Below, piece by piece: positions 29,046-38,984 of a stretch of DNA of 64,000 bases. The notes under the pieces are model-generated. The model had not been told where the DNA came from, did not search any database, and saw nothing but the letters and a program-made list of their open reading frames with translations. The DNA lies in the NCBI GenBank assembly GCA_017644045.1, contig JAEPMI010000006.1, positions 26,980 through 90,979 of the forward strand. The letters run 5' to 3'. The stretch's first letter is position 1, and each line of letters begins with the position of its first letter. Origin of the DNA: Deltaproteobacteria bacterium (GTDB lineage Bacteria > Myxococcota_A > Polyangia > Polyangiales > Houyiibacteriaceae). The position numbers and the translations under genes are program-made.

Positions 29046-29350
29046 CTACTTGCGAATGGTCGCGACGTAGAGGTCCTTGTAGAACACGCTGCGGTCCCGA
29101 AGGAAGAGCTCTCGTGCGACCTTGCCCGACCCGTGCGGCGGCTTCTCGAACGCGGCCTCCCGCAGGTAGTAGGTAGCGGGCGACCATCACCTGGCTCAGC
29201 AGGTGGTTCTCGCGGAAGAGTCGGGTCCGCGCGTGGGTGCGAAGCTTCTCGAAGAAGAGCTTCCCCATGTCGAACGTCTCGCCTTCGTCGCGTCGGAGCT
29301 CTGGCAAAGGATCGTCGCGGTCCCGTCGCCGAACGGGGCCGCCACCGCGA
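29046..29350 (-). pseudogene. Decayed gene for a small secreted protein
   Basis: Coding-like stretches in three frames join into one product: a signal-peptide-like LLLAIAVAAPFGDGTATI, then LPELRRDEGETFDMGKLFFE in a second frame, then YYLREAAFEKPPHGSGKVA to a stop at 29046 in a third. The second break coincides with a 4-bp CTAC duplication near 29165-29175. A sequencing error could mimic this. Family not recognised. Confidence 0.5.
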
Positions 29351-29385
29351 TCGCCAGCAGGAGAGGCCGATCGAGGGCGAGCCCG

Positions 29386-29523
29386 TCAGCCGGCGGTGCG
29401 GTCGGCGGGGTCGGTGCCGAGGCGGAGCGTGGCGACGAAGATGGCGACCGAGACGATGGCGGGGATGAGGGCGACGACGATCATGGGGTGGACGGCTGCA
29501 GCCTCCGTGCCGGCTGTGATCAT
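29386..29523 (-). CDS. Small membrane protein (45 aa)
   Basis: A short open frame with one hydrophobic segment (MIVVALIPAIVSVAIFVATL) and a polar C-terminal tail. Too short to be certain, but codon use is typical and the gap would otherwise be empty. It lies between the four-gene surface operon and the decayed gene. Confidence 0.4.
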   Translation of the reverse strand: MITAGTEAAAVHPMIVVALIPAIVSVAIFVATLRLGTDPADRTAG

Positions 29524-29585
29524 TGACGAATTCGCTCTAAACGTGGGTCCATGCCCACGTCGGCGTCGGCCCACGGCCACGCGAA

Positions 29586-30116
29586 CTAGCGTTCGGTCGT
29601 GTCGCCGTGGATCCCCGTGTCGTCCGCGCACGACTCGAGCGGCGCGTAGCGGTTGACCGTGCCCGTCGCCGAGGACTCCTGCGGAACGTTGGGGTTGGTC
29701 AGGGTCTCGATGAACGGGGTCTCGTCACCCGGATCGTCGGCGATCGCGAACTCGTAGTGGTACGTGCCGTCGTAGGAGAGGGGCACGCACACCGTGGCGC
29801 TCCACACGCCGTCGGCGAGAGTCATCGGTTCTCCGTCCACGTCGAGCGGAGCGCCAGACCCGCGGAGCGTGACCGAGCTCGTGCTCTCCGGCTCGATGTG
29901 GTCGATGTCGCGGACGGCGAAGAGGACGTCGCAGCAGTCACCGAAGTCGATCTCGCCTTCGAGCGGTGGCGGCGGGCCCCCGTCGACGTCACGCGGTGCG
30001 GGCGGCGCGACGTGCGCGGGGAGCTCCCGCTCGGTGTCGTCCGGCATCACGGGCGAGTCGTCACCGCAGCCTGCGCCGACGAGAAGGAGCAGCGTGGGGA
30101 TCGAGAAACGCATCAT
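29586..30116 (-). CDS. Lipoprotein with CBM48/E-set-like domain
   Basis: A 176-residue lipoprotein (lipobox VGAGC) with a Pro-rich linker and a C-terminal beta domain. VTLRGSGAPL...MTLADGVWSATVCVPL...YHYEFAI follows the pattern of glycogen-binding (CBM48/AMPK-like) Ig folds. May bind carbohydrate at the cell surface. Last gene of the four-gene coupled operon (ATGA overlap with 30113). Confidence 0.65.
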   Translation of the reverse strand: MMRFSIPTLLLLVGAGCGDDSPVMPDDTERELPAHVAPPAPRDVDGGPPPPLEGEIDFGDCCDVLFAVRDIDHIEPESTSSVTLRGSGAPLDVDGEPMTLADGVWSATVCVPLSYDGTYHYEFAIADDPGDETPFIETLTNPNVPQESSATGTVNRYAPLESCADDTGIHGDTTER

Positions 30117-32089
30117 CGGTCGGTCTCCCCGAGCTCGCGGAGCCCGAGCGCGCGGTGCAGGTCGTTGGCGGAGAGGAAGCCCGCGAGCACGTCGTAGAGC
30201 TCCGTACCGGCGTCGAGCTCGATGCGCACCTGCTGGACGAGCGCCTCGCGGGCCGCCTGGGCCAGCGGCTCGTCGGGCGCGGACTCCATGAAGGACCCGA
30301 GCAATCGGATGAGCGCCTTGCGGGTGATCTGGCTCTCCGGCTGCCGCTGCAGCGAACGTAGGGCGCGCTCGGCGACCGCCTCGGTGGGAGGCGCCTGGTG
30401 ATCGGCGCACTGGAAGACCAGGGTCTGGAAGAGCCGGCGCTCGACCAACGGGTGACGCTCGCGATCCAGCCAATCGGCCACCAGCGCGGCAGAAGCCTCG
30501 GGGTGCAAGCGACGGATCGCGTGGACCGCGACCTCGCGTACCTCGGGGTCGGCCACGCGGGTGTAGGGCTCGACGATCGAGAGCGCGGCGACGTCGCCCA
30601 CGTTGCCGATGGCGCCGAACGCGCTGCGCATCTCGTCGGCGGAGCTCGCGGCACCGAGACGGGACTCCGCGGCGGCGAGGGCGAGCGAGGTGATCGCCGC
30701 GTCCTCCTGCTGACCGGCCATGGCGCCGAGCGCGAGCAGGCTCTCCCGCTTCAGCGTCTCGGCCGCGGCGTCGTCGCTGCGCCCCTGCGCCTGCGCGTCG
30801 AAGAGCCGCGCGACCTCGACACCGACGTCGTCCCGATCGATGAGCGCGAACATCGCGCGCGTGCGTTCGATGATGGGCGCGTTGCCGTCCGCGGAGATCG
30901 CGATGAGCACCTGCTTGGCCTCGGCGGTGCGTGCGCGTCCGATGGCCATGTAGATGCCGGAGCGCGCTTCGGCCGGGACCTCGTCGTCCTGGATCCGGTG
31001 AACGACCGGCGCGGTCTGCTCGGGGCGGGCCTCGAGGTAGTCGGTCAGCTCGGGCCACGTCTGCTCGATGCCGACCCCAGACTCGACCCGGCCGAGGTAG
31101 CGGTCCATGGCTTCGTCCACCGTGAGGTGAGCGACGGCCGCCTGCCGCTCCCGATCCTGCTGAGTGATCGGGCGCGGGGTTCGGATGGAGACGTCGGCGG
31201 GCAGCAGGTCCTCCCAGACGTAATCGTCGACCGAGTGCGAGAGATCGGAGAGCGCGCTCGGGCTCGGCTCCATGCGCACGGCGAGGAGCTCTCCGACGGA
31301 ACGGCGGCTCCCATGGCGCCGATCTTCGATGCCGGTGAGCGACTCGAACCAGGGCCCTGCGCCGACGCGCACGCTGAGCAGGCTCCGCTCCACGTCGACC
31401 TCGGCCGCGTCCTCGTTCCAGAGCTCGTCGTAGCGAAGCACGCGGCGCTGCACGAGCCGTCCGCCCTCGGGCTCGGCGATCCCCGCGGTGGCGAGGTATC
31501 GACCGATGCCGTTCGTCCCCTCCGACTCACCCTCGGCCCAGCGCCACCCGAGCTCGTGCAGGATCGACTGCTGGACCCGGCCATGGGCGCGGTGGGTGGT
31601 CGCGTGGCGGGCGAAGCCCCCGAGCGAGCAGTCGCGGTTCACGCGCAGCAGGAAGGGAGTCGCCAGGTCGTCCGGTCGCGGGATCGCGCTGGACTCGATG
31701 GCGCCGTAGCGAGCCAGGAGCGTGGCCGCGCCCTCGTTCGCGTCGACCACCTCGAGCTCGAGGCGGAGCGAGGTGGACTGGTCGGCTTGCCGCGGCTCGT
31801 TCCCGGTGGGGAGTCCGAGGGTGTCCGCGGCGTCCACCGCCGTGCGGGTCCGCAGGTCGACCTGGTAGGCGAGGCGTGCGCCCACGTCGAAGCCGCAGTC
31901 GTCACGCTCCTCCCCGCCCGTCGCCGGCGGCGGCATCTCGTAGGAGGGCGTGGCGCGATCGGGAGCGGCGGGGGTCGCGACGTCGGCTTGCGGTGCCGCC
32001 TCGGGTTCCTCGTGGAGGAGCGCGAGGGCACCGGCCCCGACGAGCGCGCCGCCGAGCAGGAGAGCGAGTCGTTTGTTCACGGCGTTCAC
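30113..32089 (-). CDS. Exported HEAT-repeat protein
   Basis: A 658-residue protein with an N-terminal signal anchor (LALLLGGALVGAGALALL) and a Pro/Ala linker. Residues ~65-330 are beta-rich (GARLAYQVDLRTRT, LRLELEVVDANEGAATLL), loosely like a vitellogenin N-terminal lipid-binding domain (low confidence). The last ~300 residues are helical HEAT repeats. GTG 32089 overlaps the upstream stop (GTGA). A periplasmic lipid- or protein-binding role is possible. Confidence 0.65.
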   Translation of the reverse strand: MNAVNKRLALLLGGALVGAGALALLHEEPEAAPQADVATPAAPDRATPSYEMPPPATGGEERDDCGFDVGARLAYQVDLRTRTAVDAADTLGLPTGNEPRQADQSTSLRLELEVVDANEGAATLLARYGAIESSAIPRPDDLATPFLLRVNRDCSLGGFARHATTHRAHGRVQQSILHELGWRWAEGESEGTNGIGRYLATAGIAEPEGGRLVQRRVLRYDELWNEDAAEVDVERSLLSVRVGAGPWFESLTGIEDRRHGSRRSVGELLAVRMEPSPSALSDLSHSVDDYVWEDLLPADVSIRTPRPITQQDRERQAAVAHLTVDEAMDRYLGRVESGVGIEQTWPELTDYLEARPEQTAPVVHRIQDDEVPAEARSGIYMAIGRARTAEAKQVLIAISADGNAPIIERTRAMFALIDRDDVGVEVARLFDAQAQGRSDDAAAETLKRESLLALGAMAGQQEDAAITSLALAAAESRLGAASSADEMRSAFGAIGNVGDVAALSIVEPYTRVADPEVREVAVHAIRRLHPEASAALVADWLDRERHPLVERRLFQTLVFQCADHQAPPTEAVAERALRSLQRQPESQITRKALIRLLGSFMESAPDEPLAQAAREALVQQVRIELDAGTELYDVLAGFLSANDLHRALGLRELGETDR

Positions 32090-35000
32090 AGCAGACCTCG
32101 ATGGACGGCGGTGTCGATGGGATCGACCAGGTAGCCACCGGCGACGCGGAAGCCGGGGAAGGTGACGATGGGCCAGCTGAAGGAGGCGAAGTAGAAGTTC
32201 GCCTTCGCGTAGATCGCGCCGTCGAGCACGGTCAGCGACCAAGGCACCTCGCGTCTCGTGTGACCCCGATAGGCGATGGCCGAGCCGCCGCCGAAGAGGA
32301 TCCGATCGGTGCGCGTGACCGTCGGCTGGAGCGCGAGGGTCACGAAGTTGAGCGTGCCTTCGAGACAGAAGCCGAAGTCCTCGGAGGGCACGCAGAACTG
32401 GAGCGAGATGCCCGCACCGGCGGACACCTTCAGGCCGACCGAGGAGCGGAAGAAGATCTCCGTGTCCGCGGGGTCGAAGGCGCAGGCGTAGTGAGCGGTC
32501 CGCGACGCGGGAGCGGCCGCGAGGGTCTGACTGCCCGGCGCGTAGAGCAGACCGGCAGCGTTCGGCGCCTGGGTCCAGAGCTCCGACACGCTCGTCGTGC
32601 TGGGCGGCGTGTAGCTCACCGCCTGCGTCCCGATCCGGTTGGCGAGCTCGTCGTCGTCCGAGAGCCAGCGATAGGAGGTGCGCATCGCCGCCATGCAGCG
32701 GGCGCGGTTGAAGCCGTCGCCCAGGCACTGCGGGTTCGGGTGGTAGTAGGCGAGCTGCGCGCCGGACCAGTACTGGGCGGCGCCGTGCGCGCTCGTGGCG
32801 GCCTGGAGCGCTGCGCCCTCGGCGGCCGAGCTCGGTTCGGCGAGTCGGCCGCCGCGCACGTAGCAGTCGAGCGCGGCCGCCTCGAGCGTCGCTTGCTCGC
32901 TCGCGACCTGCACGCACTGACTGGAGCCGATGCAGGGGTAGGCGTCGGCCGCGGATGGCGCGGCCTGCAACGTGATGATCGCGGCGAGCCCGACGCCTGC
33001 GCTGGCGGACAGGATGATCTCGCCGGGGATCGGGCCGATCTGGATCTTCTGCTTGTAGCCGATGGCGAGGCCGAGCCCGTCGATGCCGGCGTAGCGGCCC
33101 GTCTGCCACTGCTGCTTGAGCACCGAGCCCGGGGGTGTGCCGGTCAAGGTGTTGAGCGCGTCGCGGATGGTGTTCCACGGCGGCGTCAGCGTGAGCGTGA
33201 CCGGCGTGGTCTCGTCGCCGGGCGCCGGCGTGGCGGAGCCCGAGTTGCCATCCATCATCGGATCGATGGCCATGAAGCCGAGGATGTTCCCGCTCATGGC
33301 CGCCTGCGCCGACTGGTTCATCCGCGTCAGGTCGAGGTCGTAGCTGTAGAAGCTGCGGCCGAGGTTGCCGGCGCCCATCGCGGCGCCGCTCTGGGTCTCG
33401 CGGCAGGACTGGCCGGTCGGATCGGGCGTGCCGTCGTCGTTCAGGCAGGCCCGCTCCGAGTCGCTGTCGCTCGAGCCGCTCATGCGCGCGTCGCCGGAGG
33501 TGCGGTTGGTGGCCTGCCCGCTGAAGTCCGAGTTGCCGACCGGGATCTGGCTGCGGTTGAGGCGGTCGACGGTCACCATCAGCGGCGTCGACGCGATCAA
33601 GCAGCCGGAGGTCACCCGAGTCCGATACTGGTCGAGGGGCGGCGGCTGCTGCGAACGCCACGAGTACTGGTCCCGCGTGCGGAGCTCGATGCGATTTCCG
33701 GTGGAGGAAACCAGCGAGAGTCGATCGCCATCGCTGGCCGCTCCGTAGGGCGTGAAGAGCCGGCCGTTCGCGGTGTCCGAGCTCTTGATGCAGTAGCCGA
33801 TGTGGTACGCGCGGCTGTTGCCGTGGATCGCGGGGTCGACGTAGAGCGCGGAGCTCGGGTCGTAGAAGAGCTGGCGTGTGCTCGCGCTCAGCTCGATGTC
33901 GCGCGACACGACCGAGCCGGTGGTGGCCGGGACCTCGTTGAGCGGGACGCTCGCGATCTCCGGATGGGCCAGCCGCTCGCCGACGCGGTCGGCGGGCCAG
34001 AGGAAGACCTTGGCCGTGTAGTCGAGCCCCGCCCCCTCGCGGTTGAACGTGTACGGGCTGACGTTGGTCGGCGGGTCGTTGTCCCGGTACCAGCCGATGT
34101 CGACCGCGACCGACGGTGAGCGGTTGGGCAGCGAGGTGACCCCCACGCTCGCCGTCCGGACCGTGAAGTCGGTCGGACCGACGTGAATGACGGGCGGGTA
34201 GACGAAGGCGCCGAACTCGTGGGTCGAGTCGAAGGCGGGTCGTCCCAGGGTGTTCCACCGGACCAGGATCCGCTGGTTCAGGTAGCCCCAGAGATCGAAG
34301 GCCTCGTCCTCCGCGTCCCAGTAGAACGATGGGGGGTTGGGCGCGCACACGTGGTCGGTCCCGAGCGGTGCGGCGGCCGTGTTGCCCTCCATGTCGTAGC
34401 TGACGAAGACGCGCGTGGAGCTCCAGCCGTAGGACCCGGCAGCGTTCGGGTCGTCGCTCGCGTTCGGCGTATAGCGGTTCGGGTCGGTGTCGTTCCGGAC
34501 CACGTTCGCTCGCCGCTCGAGGTCGGCCTCGACGTTCGGGTTCACGCCGCCGACGCTGGCCAGGTCGTCGTGGTGGGTGCAGCCCGCCGGGATCTCCTGC
34601 GTGAGCTCGAGGTGCACACCGGTCCTGCCGAACTGCGGCTCGCGCTCGCGGTCGATGCGGTCACGACCGGCGTCGAGGGTCCCCAGCACGCAGCGGAAGG
34701 CGTGCACCTCGCCACCGGCGCCCACGAAGCGGTCGGCGAGCCAGACGGTCGCGCGCGCGTTCTCGGGCACGTCCGTGTCCTCGGTGCCCTCGAAGTAGAG
34801 CATCGCGTCGAAGTCGTAGGACGCGCCCATCTGCAGGGTGCGCGAGTCCGGCGAGCCCGGGTCGAAGCGGGTCGGAGTGAAGGTCGCGCGGCCGACCTTC
34901 GGGAGGATGACCTCGGGGATGGTCGCGTCCGGTACGCAGTTGAGCGCCTCGTCGCGCCGCTCCTGACCATGGCAGAAGCGCGGCACGCACGCGCTGCGCT

Positions 35001-35505
35001 CCGGGAGCACCTCCGGCTCGAGCTCCCGCGCACAGCTCAGCGCGACGGTGCGCGCGTCGCCATCGGCGAGCGACGCCTCGCGGACGAGCACCGCGCCCTC
35101 GTCGTCGGGGTCGGTCTCCCCGCAGTCGTAGCTGATGGTCACCGCGCCCGAGCACTGCACCGTCTCGCTGCACGACTCGTCACCGCTGCAGGCGCCGCGC
35201 AACTGGTTGGTCGCCTCACGGGACTCGAGGCTCTCCGCGTCGTCGCCGCACACGACCGACGCGATCTCGAGGGTGTCTCGGCTCGGGAGCAGCCCGGCTT
35301 CGGACTGGAGCTGACTCGAGAGCGTCCGTGGCGGGTGGGTCTGGAAGTTCCAGCCCACGTAGCCGTCCGGGCACTCGAGGGTCTCGTCGAGGCCGTAGCG
35401 GCGCTCGTCGGCCGTGTCGGCGGCGCAGCTGACCAGGAGCGCGAAGAGCGCCGTGGTGCCGAGGCTGCGCGCGAAGGTTCGGTGACTCATCTGCTGACGC
35501 CTCAT
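32086..35505 (-). CDS. Very large lipoprotein with C-type-lectin-like region
   Basis: A 1139-residue exported lipoprotein (lipobox LLVSC). The N-terminal ~150 residues contain many Cys pairs; the middle is beta-rich. A segment around 870-960 resembles a C-type lectin fold (EQATLEAAALDCYVRGGRLA, then AAQYWSGAQLA and RWLSDDDELANR). C-terminal beta strands (IFFRSSVGLKVSAGAGISL) could form a membrane-associated barrel or solenoid. Coupled at both ends by 4-nt overlaps. Probably a surface adhesin-like component. Confidence 0.65.
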   Translation of the reverse strand: MRRQQMSHRTFARSLGTTALFALLVSCAADTADERRYGLDETLECPDGYVGWNFQTHPPRTLSSQLQSEAGLLPSRDTLEIASVVCGDDAESLESREATNQLRGACSGDESCSETVQCSGAVTISYDCGETDPDDEGAVLVREASLADGDARTVALSCARELEPEVLPERSACVPRFCHGQERRDEALNCVPDATIPEVILPKVGRATFTPTRFDPGSPDSRTLQMGASYDFDAMLYFEGTEDTDVPENARATVWLADRFVGAGGEVHAFRCVLGTLDAGRDRIDREREPQFGRTGVHLELTQEIPAGCTHHDDLASVGGVNPNVEADLERRANVVRNDTDPNRYTPNASDDPNAAGSYGWSSTRVFVSYDMEGNTAAAPLGTDHVCAPNPPSFYWDAEDEAFDLWGYLNQRILVRWNTLGRPAFDSTHEFGAFVYPPVIHVGPTDFTVRTASVGVTSLPNRSPSVAVDIGWYRDNDPPTNVSPYTFNREGAGLDYTAKVFLWPADRVGERLAHPEIASVPLNEVPATTGSVVSRDIELSASTRQLFYDPSSALYVDPAIHGNSRAYHIGYCIKSSDTANGRLFTPYGAASDGDRLSLVSSTGNRIELRTRDQYSWRSQQPPPLDQYRTRVTSGCLIASTPLMVTVDRLNRSQIPVGNSDFSGQATNRTSGDARMSGSSDSDSERACLNDDGTPDPTGQSCRETQSGAAMGAGNLGRSFYSYDLDLTRMNQSAQAAMSGNILGFMAIDPMMDGNSGSATPAPGDETTPVTLTLTPPWNTIRDALNTLTGTPPGSVLKQQWQTGRYAGIDGLGLAIGYKQKIQIGPIPGEIILSASAGVGLAAIITLQAAPSAADAYPCIGSSQCVQVASEQATLEAAALDCYVRGGRLAEPSSAAEGAALQAATSAHGAAQYWSGAQLAYYHPNPQCLGDGFNRARCMAAMRTSYRWLSDDDELANRIGTQAVSYTPPSTTSVSELWTQAPNAAGLLYAPGSQTLAAAPASRTAHYACAFDPADTEIFFRSSVGLKVSAGAGISLQFCVPSEDFGFCLEGTLNFVTLALQPTVTRTDRILFGGGSAIAYRGHTRREVPWSLTVLDGAIYAKANFYFASFSWPIVTFPGFRVAGGYLVDPIDTAVHRGLL

Positions 35506-38500
35506 TCCGGGACACATCGGAGGACGACGCAGCCGTCTCCGCCTTCTTCGAAAGAGATGCTCGACGAACCCGCCGGTGGGTCGCCGCTGCGTAGACCGAC
35601 GCATAGGCTCCGGTCCGGTGCGGTGGTGTTGGCGGGATCGCCGTCGCCCGCTCCGTCCATCGAGGTGAGGCCGGCCGGGAGCGCGCCGTAGCCACCGGCC
35701 TGGCCCGCGTCGCCGAACACCATGCCGCTGACACCGCCGGGATCACCCGCACCGCCGCCGCCTTGCGACTCGGCGACCGTACCGTCGGCGCCCGACGCCA
35801 TCGAGCCGGTCCCCGCGCCGCCGGAGCCCGTGCTCTGGCCTTCCTGCATGAAACCCGCGCCGCCACCGCCGGGGATGACGAACGAGCGCGTCGCGCTGCC
35901 GGTCTGCTGCACGGAGGTCAGGCCGCCGCCCGACGCGCCGGCGTTGTAGTCGATGAAGTCCTCGTTGCTCGAGCTCGCGCCCCCGGACGCCGCGGTGCCG
36001 AGGTTGCTTCCGATGCTGGCGGTGCCGGCGCCCACGGTGGTGTTGTTCCAGGCGCCGCCCTGCCCGACCCACGCGGTGAAGACGTCGCCGTCCGCGGCGC
36101 TGAGCTGGCCGGTCACGTAGCCGCCCGACCCGCCGCGACGCTGGAAGACGTAGCTGAACGAGAAGGGGTCCTCGCTGCCGCTGTTGCCGCCGGCTGCGCC
36201 CCAGGCCTGCACGTGCACCTGCGAGCAACCGCTCGGCACGGTGAACGAGCCCGAGGCCGCGACACCGTCCGTCGTCGGCACGTGGATCACCGCTTTGCCG
36301 GCGCCGCACTGCCCGGTGCTGCCCGCGCAGTTGCCGGACGAGGCCCCGCAGTAGCAGTCGGCGTTCGCGCAGTCCGTGTCGAAGGTGCAGGTCGGCGGCC
36401 CCGCGTCCGTGCCCATGTCCACGCCGCCGTCGCTCGTCCCGCCGTCGGCCATGCCGCCGTCCATGCCCATGGCGGGCGTGTCGGTCACACGGCACTCGAT
36501 GCGCGCGTAGAGCTCGCGGTAGCGGTCGTCGAAGGAGACCGTTCGCACCGTCGTGACCGAGCTCGTGTCCCAGTAGAAGAAGTCACAGGCCACCTCGCGG
36601 AGTCCGTCCGCCGTCATCACCGGGTCGGGCTGCCGCACCACCTCGAGTCGCGCGGAGGTGCGGAACACGCCGAAGGGGACCTGGCCGGTGGCGTTCACCG
36701 ACACCATGTCGACCGTCCCGTCGAGGTCGCGGGTCAGCTCGAAGACGCTCCCGGCCGGGAGCGTCCGCACGTCGAGCACGAGCATGTTCCCGTCCTGGCG
36801 GCAGTCGAGATCGTAGCTGACCGAGTAGCTCGTCGCGGTGCCGGCCGGGGTCGTTCGGAAGGTGCACCCCGAGACGTCCGGCGGGACCGTACCCACCGCG
36901 AGCGAGTACTCGTAGGCGGCACCGAGGTCGACGCGGGTGGCCCCGAAGTTCGCGGTGCTGGTGACCGTCCGCTCGGTGGTGGTCCCGTCGAAGGTCGCGT
37001 CGACGGTGACCGTCGTGCCGTAGCTGAGCCCGTACACGTTCAGGTAGACCCGCGTGTTCGCCTGGCAGGTGCCATCGGTGCACCGACCGGTGTCGCAGTC
37101 GCTCCCCGCGTTGCAGGCGGGCGAGTCCTCGAAGTTCGCGACGCAGGGCGAGCAGGTCGAGCCGCCGCAGTCGATCTCGGTCTCCTCACCGTCGAGGATG
37201 CCGTCGCTACAGCCCGGAGCCGCGCAGATCCTCGGACCGGCCTCGGGACAGATGGCGCCATCGACGCAGTCCGCCGTGGAGCGGCAGTACTGGCCGGCGG
37301 AGCAGCGGGCGTCACAGCTACCCCCGCAGTCCACGTCCGACTCGTCGCCGTTCTGGTATCCGTTGGTGCAGGCCCCGTCGAAGACCATGTCGCCGACCTG
37401 GACCACGCCGGTGTCCGGGTTCACCGAGATCCGCTGGTCGGTGCCGTCGCTCACGTACTCGTAGCGAATCTGGTCGGGCAGCCCGCCGACGACCAGCGTG
37501 ACCGTCGTCCCGGCGGGCGCGCCATCGACGTCCATCGTGACCGTCCCGTCGTCGCCGCGGGTGATGCGCACCTCGTCGGTGGGTCCGTCGGTCGCGAGAC
37601 TCACCCGGTCAGCGCCGCTGCCGCTTCGAATCGTGAGGTCGGTGCCGCTCCGGTTGGTGTAGCTCACGTCCCCGTCATCGGTGACGGTGAAGGTGTCCAC
37701 GCCCGTCGCGGTGCCGTCGATGCCGCTCACCGACGTCGACCGGCCCGGCTGGTGGACCACGATGCTCGCGGAGCCCTCCGCACTGGTGCGGCCCGCCGCG
37801 CCAGAGATGGTCAGGGTCATATCGCGATCGCCTTCGGGCTTGTCGCGGAGGTCGTAGAGGAACCAGCCTCGACTGCGGCAGGTCGAACAGCTCGAGAAGA
37901 GCGGCGTCACGCGTCCGGCCGACTCGTCGACCACTCCGCCGTTGACGCCCGCCGTCTCGCCGCCCACCTCCACGGTGACGCCGACCTCGCTCGAGTGGGA
38001 GAGCAGCAGGTGCGGCGAGTCGGCCGCGAAGGGCGCCGGCAGGAGTCCGAGCCGCTCGGAGACCGGGGCAAAGGTCAGCGGGTTGTCGTTGGTCGGCGTC
38101 CCCTCGTAGACGAGCGTCCCCTCGCCCGCCGGCACCTCGTAACGCCAGGTGCCGTTCTTGGTGTCGATCCGAACGAGGCCTTCGCGGTTCGGGACGTTGC
38201 CGTCGTAGACGCGAAGCCAGTAGAGGCCACCGCCGTCCTCGTCCTCGTAGTAGCCGATGGGAACGAGGGCGTGCCCGTGGGCGTAGCTTCCGTCCGCCTC
38301 CCGGACGGCGACCCCGAGCCGGTAGCGTTCGGTGGCGTCGGGGGCGAGCGCCTCGGCCAGGAAGGGGATGACCTCGGACGCGTCGACGCGTCGCTGGTTC
38401 ACCACGCCCGCGACGTACTGCGTCGCGGACCAGTAGGCGAGCTCGGCCTGCAGCTCCGGGTTGCCGTCGAGTCGGAGCGCCGCCGCGTTGGCGCCGCCAA

Positions 38501-38849
38501 GCTCCTCCGGGTCGATGTCCCCGCGCATGAGGAGGAGCGAGAGGATCGCCATGCCCTCGCTCCGGCCCTCGGCCAGCTGCTCGTTCACCGTCTCGATCCA
38601 GCCGAGCGCGGCACCGGTGGGTGTGCAGGGCAGCGCCCCGTCGATGCACACCGCGTCCGCGCCGAACATCCGCGCGGCGAGGTCGCCGGTCATCTCCAGC
38701 CGGCCATCACCGGTGAAGTTGTCGAACGTGAAGGCGTGCTCCGAGAGGCGAAATCCGGAGTCGACCGAGGCCGGGGGACCGTCATCGCACCCAGAGAGGG
38801 CGAACACGGCGAAGAAGAGCGCGAGGGCATCCAGCCTCAATTTGAACAC
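35502..38849 (-). CDS. Giant surface lipoprotein with Cys-rich and Gly-rich modules
   Basis: A 1115-residue lipoprotein (lipobox FALSGC). After ~480 residues of beta-rich sequence come Cys modules of the NGxxxxxExDxDCGG type (GYQNGDESDVDCGGSCDARC, GILDGEETEIDCGGSTCSPC) often seen in myxobacterial surface proteins. The final ~200 residues are Gly/Ser-rich (GAAGGNSGSEDPFSF, GGGGAGFMQEG). GTG 38849 has a good ribosome site (AGGGGA). First gene of a four-gene coupled operon; divergent from the pectate lyase gene. Confidence 0.7.
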   Translation of the reverse strand: MFKLRLDALALFFAVFALSGCDDGPPASVDSGFRLSEHAFTFDNFTGDGRLEMTGDLAARMFGADAVCIDGALPCTPTGAALGWIETVNEQLAEGRSEGMAILSLLLMRGDIDPEELGGANAAALRLDGNPELQAELAYWSATQYVAGVVNQRRVDASEVIPFLAEALAPDATERYRLGVAVREADGSYAHGHALVPIGYYEDEDGGGLYWLRVYDGNVPNREGLVRIDTKNGTWRYEVPAGEGTLVYEGTPTNDNPLTFAPVSERLGLLPAPFAADSPHLLLSHSSEVGVTVEVGGETAGVNGGVVDESAGRVTPLFSSCSTCRSRGWFLYDLRDKPEGDRDMTLTISGAAGRTSAEGSASIVVHQPGRSTSVSGIDGTATGVDTFTVTDDGDVSYTNRSGTDLTIRSGSGADRVSLATDGPTDEVRITRGDDGTVTMDVDGAPAGTTVTLVVGGLPDQIRYEYVSDGTDQRISVNPDTGVVQVGDMVFDGACTNGYQNGDESDVDCGGSCDARCSAGQYCRSTADCVDGAICPEAGPRICAAPGCSDGILDGEETEIDCGGSTCSPCVANFEDSPACNAGSDCDTGRCTDGTCQANTRVYLNVYGLSYGTTVTVDATFDGTTTERTVTSTANFGATRVDLGAAYEYSLAVGTVPPDVSGCTFRTTPAGTATSYSVSYDLDCRQDGNMLVLDVRTLPAGSVFELTRDLDGTVDMVSVNATGQVPFGVFRTSARLEVVRQPDPVMTADGLREVACDFFYWDTSSVTTVRTVSFDDRYRELYARIECRVTDTPAMGMDGGMADGGTSDGGVDMGTDAGPPTCTFDTDCANADCYCGASSGNCAGSTGQCGAGKAVIHVPTTDGVAASGSFTVPSGCSQVHVQAWGAAGGNSGSEDPFSFSYVFQRRGGSGGYVTGQLSAADGDVFTAWVGQGGAWNNTTVGAGTASIGSNLGTAASGGASSSNEDFIDYNAGASGGGLTSVQQTGSATRSFVIPGGGGAGFMQEGQSTGSGGAGTGSMASGADGTVAESQGGGGAGDPGGVSGMVFGDAGQAGGYGALPAGLTSMDGAGDGDPANTTAPDRSLCVGLRSGDPPAGSSSISFEEGGDGCVVLRCVPE

Positions 38850-38971
38850 AAAAATCCCCTATCACGGGAATATGGCCGGAATCAACGATTAGGGACACTA
38901 GTGACCAAGAATCAGGACCCCACCGCCGTGATCCACGCAAACGAAGCAACCTCCGGGGTTCAGCCGAACGC

Positions 38972-38977
38972 TACGGT
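38972..38977 (+). promoter_or_regulatory. -10-like hexamer, leaderless start
   Basis: TACGGT lies 7 nt before the ATG at 38985; no clear -35. Confidence 0.45.
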
Positions 38978-38984
38978 GGCCGGC

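Noticed and set aside
35763-38984. Long open frame on the plus strand upstream of the pectate lyase (1668 codons in total)
   Set aside because: It is antisense to the 1115-residue lipoprotein, has Arg/Gly/Ala-rich noise composition, and the true start with signal peptide and lipobox is at 38985.
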